A stretch of 64,000 nt of DNA, taken from assembly GCA_949710005.1 (NCBI GenBank), contig OX453284.1, forward strand, positions 8,156,477-8,220,476, given 5' to 3'. Each line of letters starts with the position of its first letter. Positions within the stretch are counted from its first letter, which is position 1. Origin of the DNA: Ricordea florida (taxonomy: Eukaryota; Cnidaria; Anthozoa; Corallimorpharia; Ricordeidae). Under the pieces are notes generated by a model. The model had not been told where the DNA came from and searched no databases. It saw only the letters and a list, made by a program, of their open reading frames with translations. This document shows positions 41,624 through 53,321 of this stretch, in pieces. Position numbers and translations under genes: made by a program.

Positions 41624-43456
41624 ATGGCAGGTAGTGTGTCCTCGCATTGCTTATTTTGGTTGATACGCTGTTTCTTTTTCAGTGTTTCCGTGATTAAGCC
41701 ACCGGCTATCCACGCAGGTAACACAACGCCTATGCCTGCATGTAGCAGCGATATCTACTGTCGCGGAGATATACTGCATGCTGTTCAGATGGCTCGTATT
41801 TTCAATGACTCCAAGACATTTGTTGACATGAGAATGAAATATGACGAGGCAAAGGTTGAAGCAGCATTCAAGACCCTCGGACCCAACGCAAGCAAAGAAC
41901 TACTCGTGTCGTTTGTTAATAATAATTTCTTTCCAGTTGGCCATGACTTGGACGAATGGACTCCAACAGACTGGCAAGAAAACCCCAAGATTATAGATCG
42001 AATCAGGGATGAGAATTTGAAGCATTTTGCGTCGGAGTTAAATGGGTTGTGGAAGAAACTCGGTCGAACCATAAGTAACGATGTTCGAAACGACAGTGCG
42101 AGATCTTCGCTAGTGGTTGTTGACAAGCCATTTGTGGTTCCCGGTGGAAGATTTCGGGAATATTACTATTGGGACTCATATTGGGTTGTCAAAGGTTTGC
42201 TCATCTGCGGCATGAAGGACACAGTCAAAGGAATGATTGACAACTTCGTTCAGCTGGTCAATATATACGGGTTTGTTCCTAACGGGGGAAGAATTTACTA
42301 CACCAACCGAAGCCAGCCGCCATTTCTGATCCCCATTGTGAATCTCTATCTGAATTACACCCGCAACCAGGACTATGTTAAATCAATTCTTAGCGCGCTG
42401 GAGAAAGAGTACAGTTTTTGGAGGGAGCATCGCACGGTAGAAGTTGAGGTTTCATCAGGGAAGTACAACTTGTCGATTTACGCGGCCGATATGAACACCC
42501 CCCGACCAGAGTCTTACTATGAGGACGTCCACACAGCTCACGCAGTACCAGATGACGCAAAACCGGATTTGTACCGCGACATTGCTTCCGCTGCCGAAAG
42601 CGGCTGGGATTTCTCCTCCCGATGGTTCAATCAGTCAGGACCTAGTGGGGGTACCCTTAGTAGCATACGCACCAGACAATTTGTCCCAACAGATCTAAAC
42701 AGCATTCTTTTTCACTGCGAGAATATTTTGGAAAACTTTTCACGCATTGCAGGCAATACGACCAAGGCGGACATGTATAAGAGGTTTGCAGAGGCTCGCG
42801 CGAATGCCATTGAAGCAGTTCTGTGGGACGACAAAAGAGGATTGTGGCTTGATTACGATCGTCAGCTAAAGGAAAGGAACACGGAGTTTTATGCAGCAAC
42901 GGTGGTGCCTCTGTGGGCCATGGTTCATCAGGGTAACGGTACAAGGGAGCAGATTGTGATTCGTACACTCAAGCGACTTGAGGTACTGGATTATCCAGGA
43001 GGTTTTCCAACTTCCTTGACTAATTCTGGACAGCAATGGGATTTCCCAAACGCCTGGCCACCTCTTCAGGACATGCTAATAACCGCTATGGCTCGTTCTG
43101 ATATTAAGGACATTCAACAAGAAGCTCTCAATTTTGCCCAAAAATGGATCAGTACAAACTACAAGGCATGGAAGACTAATGGACATATGTTTGAAAAGTT
43201 TAATGTCAGCGTCCAGGGTGCCCCTGGGGGAGGGGGAGAGTATGTGATCCAGGTCGGTTTTGGGTGGACTAATGGTGTAATATTGGCGATATTGGAGAGG
43301 TACCCGGACGATATGAAATCTGATCATGAAACACCTCACGCCACACAAATGACAACAACAGTGGAGCCAACAGTGAAAGCTAAAGGAAACTTTCTCCTTG
43401 AAAGCATTGGTTTAATTTATATTTCTATCTTATGCACGATTCAGTACGGCTTTTAG
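41624..43456 (+). CDS. Trehalase (GH37), intronless
   Basis: Trehalase hydrolyses alpha,alpha-trehalose to two glucoses. The protein is 610 residues from ATG 41624; a longer frame begins only with a non-ATG codon. The first ~32 residues form a hydrophobic signal peptide (CLFWLIRCFFFSVSV). Both family signatures are present: PGGRFREYYYWDSYW (from residue 173) and QWDFPNAWPP (from 471). Glycine-rich GGGGEY follows near 535. By analogy with characterised GH37 enzymes, the catalytic acid is D329 in SGWDFSSRW and the base E524 in MFEKFNV. Several NxT/NxS sites fit a secreted protein. The C-terminus ends in a hydrophobic tail (LIYISILCTIQYGF), compatible with a GPI-anchor signal as in animal membrane trehalases, though that is inference. 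The uninterrupted ORF contrasts with the intron-rich neighbours and may reflect retroposition. Confidence 0.96.
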   Translation: MAGSVSSHCLFWLIRCFFFSVSVIKPPAIHAGNTTPMPACSSDIYCRGDILHAVQMARIFNDSKTFVDMRMKYDEAKVEAAFKTLGPNASKELLVSFVNNNFFPVGHDLDEWTPTDWQENPKIIDRIRDENLKHFASELNGLWKKLGRTISNDVRNDSARSSLVVVDKPFVVPGGRFREYYYWDSYWVVKGLLICGMKDTVKGMIDNFVQLVNIYGFVPNGGRIYYTNRSQPPFLIPIVNLYLNYTRNQDYVKSILSALEKEYSFWREHRTVEVEVSSGKYNLSIYAADMNTPRPESYYEDVHTAHAVPDDAKPDLYRDIASAAESGWDFSSRWFNQSGPSGGTLSSIRTRQFVPTDLNSILFHCENILENFSRIAGNTTKADMYKRFAEARANAIEAVLWDDKRGLWLDYDRQLKERNTEFYAATVVPLWAMVHQGNGTREQIVIRTLKRLEVLDYPGGFPTSLTNSGQQWDFPNAWPPLQDMLITAMARSDIKDIQQEALNFAQKWISTNYKAWKTNGHMFEKFNVSVQGAPGGGGEYVIQVGFGWTNGVILAILERYPDDMKSDHETPHATQMTTTVEPTVKAKGNFLLESIGLIYISILCTIQYGF

Positions 43457-45631
43457 AACTAACTAGCATAATTATATTAGCGATAGAATTAGAGTTAAGC
43501 TATTCACTTTCAGGGAGGTGCCTACAAAGGAATTACTCTTGTGTCATGTGAATTCACGTTTTCTGCATCTTAACATCCAAAGAGCTTAACAGTTTTGTTT
43601 GCCGCAAGCTTTGTTGGGTTGAAAGTCGCTGTTAGTGCGAGCTCAGGGTCAAAAATCAGACTTTAAGAACTTCACTCTGGTGGATTAATTATATCATCCT
43701 CATTCTGTCTCAAATTATTGAATTAATTTTAAGCCGGAAACTACAATCTTTGCTAAAAATATTGGGCCGACAGGCACTTTTTCCCCTTCAGAACAAATGA
43801 CAATCAATGTTTGGCAACCTATTAAAGATCATGCAACCATGCAAGGTATGACGTTTGGAAACATATACCAACGTTGTTTGAGGAGGGGTGGAGGGAGGCA
43901 TAAGATTTCTTATATCCCCAACATCTGTTAGAAAACAAGAAATTCGGACAATCAGTCCAAGACATTTTGGCAAAGATTGTAAATCATTCTTGTCGATATG
44001 TCGTCGCACCGTTCTGTTCTATGATCGTGTTGTTTGTGTTTGCGTAACCTTCAGTAGCTCTACTTGTATACGGTGATGGAAGCAAGACACAACGTTGAAT
44101 ACAACCTAAATCACGCTACCAATATCCTTAGGTCACGCAAGCCCAAACTAGTTCACTATCCTATAGTGCTATCATAAAAGTGAACAGCTCTGCGTAAACG
44201 ACACAAGGGACAAAACACACCTTTTTTGTTATTTCCACGCTGATTTTATCCTAAGAACACCTTAGTCTGGCTAGGACTGTGTAATCAGCTTTTGTTGAAC
44301 CATGTAATGGTAACCAGATAGGGTTTCAAGTGGTGTTTGTGACCTCAAATCAAATTTTCTTGATTGTCAATCCCTTTTCACTGACCAAGCTTAATGAGAT
44401 TGATGTTTGATCTAAGTTATTTGTCGAATAATGTTAGTAATATACCAAACACGGGATACAGTGTTTCATCACATATCAAACAGTAAGAAGAGAGGTGAAA
44501 GTAAAACACCGACCGCATTTTTTATGAATGTTCAAGGTGTTTATGTGAAACATATGTATCGATTGTTTAATATCGCAAACGAAATTACTTAAAAGGAAAA
44601 GCTAGCGATGCAAAATTAAACAGGCCGTTTTTCACAAGACATCCTAACATGTGCAGGTTCTGACAAAAACTGGTTCATCAAACAAGTTGATAAAGTAAGT
44701 TGTCATATAGCTGGCGTTTTTCCCCTAAAACGCGCCCATTCATTGGCTAGTTCACGGTCACATGACATCTAACATTGAAACTGTTTACCGCCAAATGCAT
44801 TGAGAAAACTATGATGTCAAGCGGAAAACAGTTCATTGTTTCCTACAAAATGTTGACCGCTGTTGAACGTGATTAGAGCGTTTTTGTTTTGCTATATAAC
44901 AAATCATTTAAAGACTGGTCCCTTGGGGAACAGTTGATTTTGTTTCCCTCAAATCTCAATTCTCGGCGAACAAAATTCACTGTTCCCCTTGGTACCAGTC
45001 ATTAAGTGTAAATTGTACAACCGTAAATTAAGAGGAAAGCTGAAGTTTCGCTCGTTAGGCAGGAGTCGCACTTGGGGCAAAACTTAGACAAGATTGTTTT
45101 CAGGATAACCAGCAAATCCGTCAAATTCCTATCATCAGTTGACCACGCCAAGTGCGACCTACTTGTTTCGACGCGGCCAACAACTTGTTCACGTGACAAG
45201 TCTTCAAAGGTGCCGTCGTCCTGCCTCGGAGCACGACTTCTTGCGAGCAAAAAAACAAAAAAATGTTTTTCTTGTGACAAACCTGTCAGTCAATTCAGCG
45301 AACCTTAATTTTTTCCGCTTCACATTTCACTTTACGGTTGCGACCTTCGTATCGTTCACGGCTAATCATGAATCCTGGATTTCGAAACAATTTTCCCGGT
45401 TTTTGGGACATCCATCCGATCAATTGCAAATGATAAACCCAAATGAAGCGCAAGACCGCTATAGGCCAGGGCAGTTGTTCTTGAGGCAGCAAATTACGCA
45501 GAACACCTTTCCATCAGTGAAGGCAGTTTTGGCGGAGGGAAGAAAGGAGAATGATTTTTTAATCATTAGCTGCATTAACGTTCACAACATGGAAATAAAA
45601 CCTTGAAAAACAGCGAACTGGCGCGAATTCA
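43457..45631. other. Intergenic between trehalase and NXPE copy A
   Basis: No gene called. At about 44455-44485 a TTTCATCACATATCAAAC block resembles the repeat near 1300-1390. A plus-strand frame of 155 codons (45139-45606) and its antisense have no recognised domain. A pair of inverted ACTGGT..CCTTGGGGAACAG / TTCCCCTTGGTACCAGT blocks (44916-44999) indicates another small inverted-repeat element. Confidence 0.4.
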
Positions 45632-45783
45632 GGAATGATTTCCACACAGGTCCCTACTTCATTATGCATGCTGTACCCGTACGGTTTCGTTCTCAGAAAA
45701 CAAGAAATGTTTGCACGCGCACTTCCCAAGACAATTCAACTACAGCATGCATAATGAAGTAGGACCTGTGCGGAAATCATTCC
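45632..45783. mobile_element. MITE with GGAATGATTTCC termini
   Basis: The left arm GGAATGATTTCCACACAGG, TCCCTACTTCATTATGCATG and the right arm CATGCATAATGAAGTAGGAC, CTGTGCGGAAATCATTCC are inverted copies of about 43 bp with few differences. The interior is about 65 bp and non-coding. No exact target duplication. Confidence 0.8.
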
Positions 45784-46125
45784 CGGATTCATTGCGGCCG
45801 TTCTATTCTACATATTGAGCGGGAAATAATCATTTATGCAACTTGTCCCCGCGACTTGTTGCAGGGACTAGTCCTTTCGTGTGTACCAACTTTGTATTTA
45901 CAAGTTTCATTTATTAATTTCTCTTCCTAGAAAACACTTTTATATCTTATATCACTAATCACATTTGTTTGAAAATATATATAGCTTAAACTGAATGCAA
46001 TGGTTTTATCGTTATTATTAGTTTGTTGTCTTTAAGACTTGTAATATCACTACATTGTTGAGCAATGTTATAAATCTACTCATGAGTATATGAACTCGAT
46101 ATGTTCTAGTCCAATGGAAAGGGTT

Positions 46126-46131
46126 TTTATT
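46126..46131 (-). terminator. Polyadenylation signal for NXPE copy A
   Basis: AATAAA on the minus strand, about 140 bases beyond the stop codon of the NXPE-A gene. The position is typical for a cleavage signal. No transcript evidence. Confidence 0.5.
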
Positions 46132-46272
46132 GCAAAATACCGTAGCCTTCTCAAACTAGGCCGAAGTGCTACTGCGGTCTAGCTCACTGAAAATAAATCT
46201 TACTTGAGATGGTGTATTTGCAGTTAGTTGTGTAACAGTCTAGTAAAGTGATTTTGAATTTTTTTCTTTACA

Positions 46273-49200
46273 TTAGGTCTGAAAGTAACTCTCCAGCGCG
46301 TCAATCGCAGGTTGAAACACTGAATCTTTGAAGTGCACCCCATCTAGGGTCCCTCCAGGGTACGAGCTTGAAAGGGGATACACATCCAGCACCAGGAAAC
46401 CAGCCCGGCACATAGCCCAGTTTGCATAAGAGTTGAAGAGCTGCACGCGCTAAATAAAAACCAACGATGATATCAAAAATTAATTGCTGAATACATCTAT
46501 AACCTTTTGACATTCCTGAGAACTATATTTACATTTCGTTGGAAAATGGCCAAAGAGGATTTTACTGTAGAGTTCCTTGTTCCACAACAAATCACGAAAC
46601 GAGTTTGTTGGTTTACTGGTTTAGTGGTTATTATAATAAAATCGTGAGTCCTTTAAAGTGTTCATCGATTGACTCATATCTGGCATTTTGTGAAGCAATA
46701 AATAAAAACAACAATAAAAATAACAACAAAAGGGAATTACAGTATGTAGTAAAATGGTGGCGTGCCTTATAATTATCACGGACCTGCAAAAAGGCTTGAT
46801 TAAAATGAATGACTTTGGTACTTTCAACCCATTAGTGGCTTTCACTCCCCAATTTTTTTCAAAAAAGCCGCAGTCTTAAAACTGCCCTTTCTACCGCTTA
46901 CTACCTTGCCAACTTTCACCCGAAAGGTATCCGACCGTGGCAATTAACCCCACAACGATGACTCGTGAGGTTTCCGACTTTGCAGTTTGGAACTAAGGTC
47001 AACCAACGTACCTGTTCGGTGTGAAAACGACGAAAGCAACCGCTGTACAGTTGGCGCTGATCGTGAATCGAGGTAGTGGTCTTCCAAATGACTGTTCCTC
47101 GATAGTACCTCTTCAACATGGCAATAAGTCCGTTGATAATTTTCTGATAATAATAAAAACTGACGCTTTTCAGGAGATGAACGCCAGCGTTCAAGATCAG
47201 CGCACTGTCACTGTCCATATCGGACCGTGTGACCACCTTCTGCAACTCGTAGAGGATCCTGGGAATGTTGACAACTTTCCCACCGTACATCAAGCTCATT
47301 TCGTCTTTAGCAGACTGCGTTAGTACATAAACCCATAACATGGTGTGGTAGCAGGCGCGGAAAACCCGCCAACACAACGGTCTATTTAAAAGAGATTGAT
47401 AAAAGTAGCGGTTGAGGGAGTCGCCATAGATCCACAGTACCCCGCGGCCTTGCTGATGTCTGGAGGAGCCGAGAGAACGGGGAGGGCCTAGAAAAAAACA
47501 AGAAGACGCCTGAAGGCGTTTACGCGGGATGTCTTGGTTTAAAATTGCTGACGCAGTATGTTTTTTTGTTGATTGTGCGATCATGGATATCCATGGTGCA
47601 ATCCAACCTGACGTGCACGTGATTCGGAGTTACAGCCAATAAAAATCACACAATTTTTTCGGGACGGGCTCGGGATACGGGAAAATTAAAAAAACAAGGC
47701 AATTTTTGACTCCCAAGACGACGAAAGGAATGCGCTACCGAATTTTATGCGCTGGCTGACTACGTCATCCCGCGTAATAATTTACATTCAGGCTACGCTC
47801 ACATTATAACGGATCCACTCTTGATAAGGTATAAAATTTACAGCGGAAAGGCCTTCCACCAATCTATATGCCGGCGATAAGACAATGATTGTTACCAACT
47901 GGGGAAAGGAATGACCTTATATCAACTCTTAACCTTAGCCTTCAGGTGATGTATAACGTATCCACGCAATCAAGGGAAACGTAACAGGTGGTTCATACCG
48001 GAATAGAAGTAAATTCTATTTATTAATGTTATGTACACTATTTTCTCATGTTACTCTATTTTCGGAGTCACTGATCGTACTGTTAGTGCGGTACAGCACA
48101 TAAAAAATGTTCTTGTCTCTAGTTGATTTTTTTTTTTACTTTAGTGTCTTTCTTTTCTTATTCTGTTGGAAACATATTTGCATCTTCAGCTGATCGAGTT
48201 TTTAAAGAGTACCTGTTTGTTGCGGTGACCACTGTTCATTCACCCATGAGCCAAAACCATCATGTATCAAGTGGCACTTTTCACGGCAAACGGATTGGCT
48301 AACGGCCTTGAAGTCTGCCAGCTCTAAACGTGAGAACAAAGGAGAGAAAAATGATAACCGTTTAAAGTTTTAAAGGGGCTTCGCGATCGGCAGACTTAAA
48401 AATGCAGTAAGAGACTGTAATGAACATGTACATGCAAGAAGACCTTGTCTCAAGCACGAACAACTGAGGAGAAAGAGTTTCCGTTGCTATGACAATCTTT
48501 TCGCACTTTCTCCCTTGTCCCCCTGATTTATAACCATTAGTTCCCTAATTTTCGTTCCCTTGTTTCCCGTAATTTAATCAAAGGTTCTCTAGTTCCCTGA
48601 AAATAATTCGAAACCAGTATCAAAACCAACTCATACGTCAGGTTGGCGGAGGTCAAATTTGTCTCATTTTAGGCGCGCGGAGCGTGATGGGTAACCACTG
48701 ACTTGTATCCAATGTGGTGACTGCCGCGGTCTTGATGCAAGAAATCAGAGCAAAAAATGCTCTGTTTAAAATTATCTGTTAGTATATACCAGACAAGTGA
48801 ATAGTCCATTTCGCGCGTTCTGATTGGTTTACTCAGAGGTGATAAGCAAAGTACTATTCACCTCCGAGCAGCCGAAGATAAACAAAACGGCCTACGGGTT
48901 TCGGTTTCCGAAGAGGAAATTATTTGAATAAACGCTAGTTGTTTAGCTTGTGCCGTGGTATATATTAAGTGTCGGTGAAAGTGGTGGATATTTACCTCCA
49001 CTTCTGTGAATAATTGTTAATTATTATTCATTCAAAATATTTTTCCGTTTTTGATTGGCCAAAATGCCCTGGCTAATTCGTCACACCCAGCAAGATGACG
49101 TCAAGCGTCCAAAAATCCATGCTATTATCCTAAAAGTTACGTCAATAGTAAGCAGTTAAATTTCTTCACCGGTTGTGTCGTCCTCGGTTGATTCATTGGT

Positions 49201-51285
49201 ATATAATAAAACAATTATGATATTCAATTTCGGTGGATAGTGGCTAAAAAAAGTTTTATCTCGCTGCCTAGCAGCTCGCGTAAGTATTCTGCCACTATTC
49301 AACTCGAATTCTGAGAATAACTGTTTAATATTCCCTGCTCCCTGAAAATAAATGCTTCTGTTCCATTGTTCCCCTTGAATCCCTGGAAGAGGCTCAGTAC
49401 TCAATACTACGACGATCGTCAACTGTTATAACCACAGTAATAGTATTTGACGCTCTCCGTTATCTAACCGGTTGATCGTGCCAATGATGACGCAGGAACA
49501 GTAAACTCGATTCTTCTTCCACTCAGTAACTCCTGCAGAAAATCATGAGTTCTTTCACCCAGGCTCCCAGGAGGCTGAAAAGAACCGTGACGGCAGCCTG
49601 CGAAGAGAAGGTGACAATCAAGGTGTTTCAAAATATTTATCAAGGGGTTTTTACAGATCTTTCCTTCTCACTGCAATGAAACTATGTGTGTATTTCACAT
49701 GTGTAGCATTTTCGCGCCAGAAGTCTTCTTCTCTAAAGACTGTGGCGAGGGTGCTTTATAGATTGACATTCAGGCAGGTCTGTGATGGGGATAAAGTATT
49801 TGGTGAAAAATGTTGTGGCGTTTTAAAGCTTTCTAAGTGCCATATCACCTATATTACATAAAGCTTACTTAATGCTATATTACCTATATTACATAAAGCT
49901 TACTTAGTGCTACATTACCTACATTACATAAAGCTTATTTAGTGCTATATTACCTACATTACGTAAAGCGTAAAGAGTTCTTTTGATGCGCATGCCAATT
50001 CTATCTTTATAAGCTTACGAATTCTAAAATTTGAAGATATTATCAAACTCCAAATAGGAAAAGTTATGTACCTTTATAAAAACGGCCTCCTTCCTGATAG
50101 TTTCAATGACATGTTTTTGCTTAACTGTGACATACATTCATATAATACTAGAAGTAAGAATTCCTTCCGTTTGCCCTACTGTAGGACAAATGTAAGGAAA
50201 TTTTCACTTCGTTTTCAAGGGCCCAAAATATTTAATTCCCTTAGCTCTGAAATTCAGAATGCCTCTAGTACTGCTTTGGTCAATTCTAAACTTAAGTCAT
50301 TTTTTCTTGGTATAAGCACAATTTAGTTCTCCTAATGCTTGTGTGTAGTTTTTCTCCTCTTCGCTTTTTTTTTCTCGTTTATTCTTGCATTTTTTTCACC
50401 TTTTCTTTCTCGTCCTTTTTTTTTATTTTATTATTATTATTTTTTTTACACTTACACGTTCAGCCTTTTCTCTTTTTATCCTATTTCAATGATCATTTTC
50501 TATGTTCAAAACAAATATAAGTACTTAGAGTTAAATTGCCGATGTTAGCATTGTAATTATCAATTAAATAACATAATCTTAAAAGGTGGTTCTATTCATA
50601 AGCCTTATTGGCTTTCTTGGGCTTCCTTGCCTCGTCTTTTTTTTAAATTTTACATGTATATTTTGTGTATATGGCAAAATAATAATAAATAAATAAATAA
50701 ATAGATAAATAAAGCTTACTTAGTGCTCTATTACCTTATTACATAAAGCTTACTTAATGCTATATTACCTCGCATGAACCAGTCTAATGGTGGATCTTTA
50801 AAACCTTCACACAAAGAATAATCTAGAATGATCTCTGCCAAATAAGAGCCAGGCATCTCAAGCAGAAACACCGCCTCGTATGATCCATCGTCCTTGTCGT
50901 ACACAGTGGCTGCTGTACTAGATGGTCCACGAATATTCACCCTCCATGAGTCCCCGCCAAAACTTTTGTTCCTATTCATTACAGACACCGACTGAAAGTG
51001 AATACGGCTAAAAAGTCCAGCTGGTTTTATATCCATCCGCCTGACATAACTTTTGTCAGCGCGCGTTTGGAGAGTCTCGGGCAGCGGTTTTGCATCCCAG
51101 GGTACAAACTTTAAACAATGACCCAATGAATTCTTCCAGTCGTATCTGCGCAGGTGTGTTTCGCACCATGCGACTTTGAAGTCAACTATATTCTTTCTGT
51201 AGGTCAGCTTGTCATCCAAGAATGACTTTTTGGCGTCGGAAGTCAAAATCAAGAGAACAAGAATTGATATATACAGAAAGGTCAT
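46273..51285 (-). CDS. NXPE-family (neurexophilin/PC-esterase) protein, copy A
   Basis: The exons on the minus strand are 50769-51285, 49469-49597, 48213-48323, 47012-47487 and 46273-46449. All have GT/AG introns, phases agree, and the total is 1410 bases (469 residues). The first ATG of a signal-peptide-like N-terminus (MTFLYISILVLLILTSDA) was taken as start; the frame is open upstream but lacks another ATG. Exon 1 carries the Ig/filamin-like NXPE domain (SFGGDSWRVNIRGPSSTAAT, GSYEAVFLLEMPGSY). Exon 2 begins CRHGSF. Exon 4 has the esterase Ser motif WIYGDSLNR and ALILNAGVHLL. The last exon has LDVYPLSSSYPGGTLDGVHF, whose DGVH fits the DxxH catalytic pair of PC-esterase/SGNH enzymes. Human NXPE1 has been linked to sialic-acid O-acetylation; the substrate here is unknown. 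Tandem paralog of copy B. The exon 1 donor lies inside a tandem repeat. Confidence 0.88.
48790..49040. repeat. Dispersed inverted-repeat sequence in NXPE-A intron 2
   Basis: Inverted blocks AGTGAATAGT / ACTATTCAC and GGTGAAAGTGG..CCTCCACTTC, plus an ATAATTGTTAATTATTA end. These resemble the ends of the 22535 and 30970 repeats and the block at 51590-51870. Non-coding. Confidence 0.45.
49838..49977. repeat. ~35-bp tandem repeat containing donor-like sites (left part)
   Basis: About four imperfect units of TACATAAAGCTTACTTAGTG plus CTATATTACCTA. Two more units are at 50709-50770 beyond a LINE insertion. The last unit contains the real splice donor of NXPE-A exon 1 (GTAATATAGC on the minus strand), so each unit replicates a donor-like AGGTAATATAGC. 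Confidence 0.8.
49985..50705 (+). pseudogene. 5'-truncated CR1/L2-like LINE
   Basis: The plus strand encodes the RT C-terminal region (KLQIGKVMYLYKNGLLPDSF, YNTRSKNSFRLPYCRTNVRK, FQGPKIFNSLSSEIQNASST) to a stop at about 50323. A T-rich 3' UTR follows, then an (AAATA)n/(AATA)n tail at 50680-50710. It sits in NXPE-A intron 1, splitting a tandem array, in the orientation opposite to the gene. Confidence 0.85.
50709..50770. repeat. ~35-bp tandem repeat (right part) abutting exon 1
   Basis: Two units (ATAAAGCTTACTTAGTGCTC, TATTACCTTATTAC and the next). The last ends at the NXPE-A exon 1 donor (50768 is the first intron base on the minus strand). Same unit as 49838-49977. Confidence 0.8.
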
Positions 51286-53051
51286 CGCAAGAGTATGGCA
51301 GCACAAGGAAAACAGACATCTCCAAATGCCTGTAAAACAGAGTCCAGTTATTATCGCTGCAAAATTGGTTATTTCAGTTTCCAAACTGCTTCCATCCCTA
51401 CTGGGATTTAAGACACTAGATTCTCGACACTAAAAAGAAAAAAGTAACATGTTAGTATCAAGGCTTTACCACTAAAGACGAGATCAATTTACCCGGAAAT
51501 TCCATGCTCAAACTAAACAACCTGAGTAATTTGAATAGCTCATCATCTGGGGATATTCAACATTAGCATATACCAACTCAGCCACCTTGGTATTTTGAGC
51601 TATCTGATTGGCTCTCCACCTCGGGATATTCAACGACACAATACGAATTACTCTTCAACAATTAAAGTTTTCACCTCGGCCGTCTCCGTCCTGATTGCTA
51701 AAACTCCATACTGAGGTTGCTTCAATGATATACACTAAAACAATTATTCTCTTCAATCTCGGTGAATAGTGGCTTTAGGAATATTCACCTCATTACTTCT
51801 CAGCTCGGTAAATATTCTACCACTATTCACCGAATATTTTATCCTGAGAATAATTGTTAGCTATTCATCTTCTACGAATAGTGCCGGAAATTCTGGGAAA
51901 TCCTTGTGTCAGTGAGTTCAGGGTCGAATGAAATAAATTGGTTAGCGTCGGTTCTCACTTTGCAGCTGTTTACGAGCGTTAGAACTGAGGTTGCTTCATT
52001 GGTATACTGACCACTGACCGCCCGGGGGGGGGATACTACAAAAATTAATAAGGGGAGGCTCCGCCCCGAGGTCCGACCCCTTACCCTTTTATAGTCCATT
52101 TTTGGAACAAAAGATACCCCTTTCGTAAACCTTCCACTGGAAAATAGTTCCCCTTTTTCATGCTGCGTTCAATAAATTTGAACAGTACAGTCATAAGGTA
52201 TGTGTTCGAAATATTCTAATGAAATTAAGACCCTTCTGGATACTCAAATGACAGATTTCCTTACCCTTTCATATACTTCGACTCGTGAAATCCCTACCCT
52301 TTCACATACCTTAAGCTTGAAAAAAGTACCCCTTTCGGGGGAGCCACCCCGTATAGGCCATTATAGGGAATACCCCCGGGAACGACCAAAACAATAATTT
52401 GCTTCAATCTTGGTGAATAGTGGCTTCATTGGTGCCACTTTTCACTTCGATTCCAGAGAATAATTGTTAATTAGTTCCAATTCAAACCGTGGATTTAGCT
52501 TCACACCTGCGTATTACTGAATTGGATCATAGACTGAAAGTTATGCAAAACCTTTATCACCAGAAATTTGTGAAGACTTTTGATAAAATAGAATAAATTA
52601 AAATAAATAAAATAAAATAAAATGTACCGCTTTAAATATATTTGCGTCCACCACCAATTCCCATAGTTTTCCAATTTTAATGTACCTGGATTAAAACTGG
52701 GTCATTCTCAAAAGACTATCATAGTGCACGCGTTATCTTGACATCTAATGCGAAGAAGGGTTTTACCACACAAACGGTTTCAACGAACAGAATTTAAAAT
52801 ATGCCACAACTCTCAACGCTCAAATACAAAACTCCCAGGCCCGACCTTTCTCACAAAAGATGTCTAAAATTGTTCTCATTAAGATTTTGTACTGTTTTCA
52901 TCTCCTGTATATCCAATATTCTCAATAGAAGACGGCAGAAATTTCAAAATATATTAATCTTTAGAAGGATTTCAAGTACTCATAAACTAGAGTTACTGTA
53001 AAAAAAATCTGGAAGATGTAAGCCTACAAAATATGTTTTATACTTACGATT
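51286..53051. other. Between the NXPE genes: repeats, incl. CCCGGG-ended element
   Basis: 51590-51870 carries repeated GGTGAATAGTGGC/ACTATTCACC blocks. 52021-52380 is an element with CCCGGGGGGGGG and CCCCCGGG ends, containing repeated TACCCTTTCATA-type blocks. Its flanks ACTGACCG / AACGACCA match at only six of eight positions, so the target duplication is uncertain. The element resembles those at 8865 and 23622 in its ends. The rest is AT-rich. Confidence 0.5.
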
Positions 53052-53321
53052 TCAGTCGCTTGATTCAAGGAAGTTCTGACACGTGAAAGATCTTGCTACA
53101 AAGAAGCCAGGCTTGTGGTGATAGTTACTGTCATCTATATTTGATACGCAACACACTGAAACAATTGTCGCACAAGTAAATGCTGTCTCAAAACCAGCAA
53201 AATCGCCAATCCCCAATACAGGTGCTAGTGAAACGGGGTCAAATATTGTCACTTCTCTCACTTTACCATAGCTGTCAATTGGTGGCAATAAGCTGGCTTC
53301 CCGAGCTTTAATAGATTCATA
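53052..53321 (-). other. Unidentified open frame
   Basis: About 90 open codons on the minus strand (PPIDSYGKVREVTIFDPVS, VLGIGDFAGFETAFTCATIV) end at a stop at 53052. The composition looks protein-like, but no family is recognised and no start codon with good context is seen. It could be an exon or a decayed gene fragment. It is not in phase with either NXPE gene in any way I could establish. Confidence 0.25.
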
